Source of the DNA: an uncultured Granulicatella sp.
GTDB taxonomy: Bacteria; Bacillota; Bacilli; Lactobacillales; Aerococcaceae
DNA: 8,049 nucleotides
NCBI GenBank assembly: GCA_938017885.1
Contig: CALIJD010000054.1
Location: 1 to 8,049, forward strand
Reading direction: 5' to 3'
Every line of letters begins with the position of its first letter. Position 1 is the stretch's first letter. A program made the translations under genes and the position numbers. Positions 7,419-8,049 of the stretch are shown here, piece after piece. The notes beneath the pieces are model-generated. The model had not been told where the DNA came from and searched no databases. It saw only the letters and a program-made list of their open reading frames with translations.

Positions 7419-7422
7419 AGAA

Positions 7423-8049
7423 TTATTCAGCATTAGGATAAACAGAAATCTGTCTTTCTTCTTTTTTCCATTGCCTAAATTCTGCTGCAGCTGTAAATAA
7501 TACATCTGTAGAAGAATTCAATGCAGTCTCACAAGAATCTTGTAGAACGCCAATAATAAAACCGACACCTACAACTTGCATGGCAATATCATTAGAAATT
7601 CCAAATAAACTACATGCTACAGGGATTAATAATAATGATTCCCCTGTGACACCAGATGCCCCACAAGCAGCAATTGTTGATAAAACACTAAGTACTAAAG
7701 ATGTTAGAAAATCAACTTGAATTCCTAAAGTATTTACTGCCGCTAAAGTTAATACAGTGATTGTAATTGCAGCTCCAGCCATATTAATCGTTGCCCCTAG
7801 TGGGATTGATACAGAATAACTATCTTCGTCCAATCCTAAATCTTTACAGAGTTGCATATTTACAGGAATATTTGCTGCAGAACTACGAACAAAGAAAGCA
7901 GTTACTCCGCTTTCTTTTAAACAACGTAGAACAAGCGGAAATGGATTTTCTTTGATCATAAAGAATACGATGATTGGATTCATAACAAAGGCTACAAAAA
8001 AAAATGCTTCCAATCAGTACTAATATTAAACTACCATAATTTGCAAATA
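7423..8049 (-). pseudogene. sstT: Serine/threonine:Na+ symporter SstT, 3' half, frameshifted and cut by window edge
   Basis: SstT imports L-serine and L-threonine with sodium across the cytoplasmic membrane (DAACS family, about 400 residues). From 8004 down to 7423 the frame encodes its C-terminal half: [53 protein letters not shown], and [15 protein letters not shown], the last holding transport-site residues in this family. The conserved stretch before it, [17 protein letters not shown] (about 8047-7997), is in another frame. The two join at nine T residues (7996-8004); eight T would read [13 protein letters not shown] continuously. In the downstream frame TGA lies at 8014-8016, and a TTG at 8011-8013 is not a credible start because no ribosome binding site precedes it and it falls inside a membrane segment. 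The N-terminal half is outside the window. The gene may be broken, phase-variable, rescued by slippage, or misread in sequencing; apart from this it looks intact. Confidence 0.85.

Noticed and set aside
7423..8013. A self-contained 196-residue membrane protein starting at TTG 8011-8013.
   Set aside because: It is the C-terminal half of SstT. The TTG has no ribosome binding site, falls inside a conserved membrane segment, and the missing upstream residues are encoded in the adjacent frame.

Overview
This 8 kb window looks like ordinary core chromosome from a low-GC Gram-positive bacterium, most likely a member of the Lactobacillales. The evidence is the AT-rich base composition, strong AGGAGG-type ribosome binding sites, use of GTG and TTG starts, the gene order tdk-prfA-prmC-ywlC-glyA-upp (a conserved Firmicutes arrangement), and a MurT/GatD pair that amidates peptidoglycan. 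I cannot name the genus from the sequence alone. I see no mobile element, RNA gene or CRISPR array.

Layout. From about 5180 down to 1, six genes read leftwards (minus strand): tdk (thymidine kinase), prfA (release factor 1), prmC (the methyltransferase that modifies release factors), ywlC/Sua5 (threonylcarbamoyl-adenylate synthase for tRNA t6A), glyA (serine hydroxymethyltransferase) and upp (uracil phosphoribosyltransferase, only its first 64 codons in the window). tdk to ywlC are tightly packed: a 21-nt gap, a 14-nt overlap, then a 1-nt overlap, which suggests one transcript with translational coupling. glyA and upp follow after gaps of 73 and 130 nt, and each gap holds a plausible promoter, so these two can probably also be transcribed separately.

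At 5181-5374 a 194-nt divergent promoter region separates tdk from the rightward operon murT-gatD, whose reading frames overlap by ATGA. The two products form the lipid II isoglutaminyl synthase, which converts D-Glu at stem position 2 to D-isoglutamine. gatD ends at a strong perfect hairpin (7383-7410) with a T tract on both sides, so it can serve as a terminator from both directions. Beyond it, and converging on it, lies the 3' half of sstT (Na+/serine-threonine symporter) on the minus strand.

The genes cover nucleotide salvage (tdk, upp), one-carbon and serine/glycine metabolism (glyA, and serine import by SstT), translation fidelity and termination (prfA, prmC, ywlC) and cell-wall modification (murT, gatD). 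The prfA-prmC pairing joins a substrate to its modifying enzyme.

The one clearly abnormal feature is in sstT. A run of nine T residues (minus strand, 7996-8004) puts the conserved upstream and downstream reading frames one base out of register. Removing one T would restore a continuous SstT protein. This could be a sequencing error, a pseudogene, a phase-variable tract or a slippage site. I did not find a convincing undescribed system in this window.
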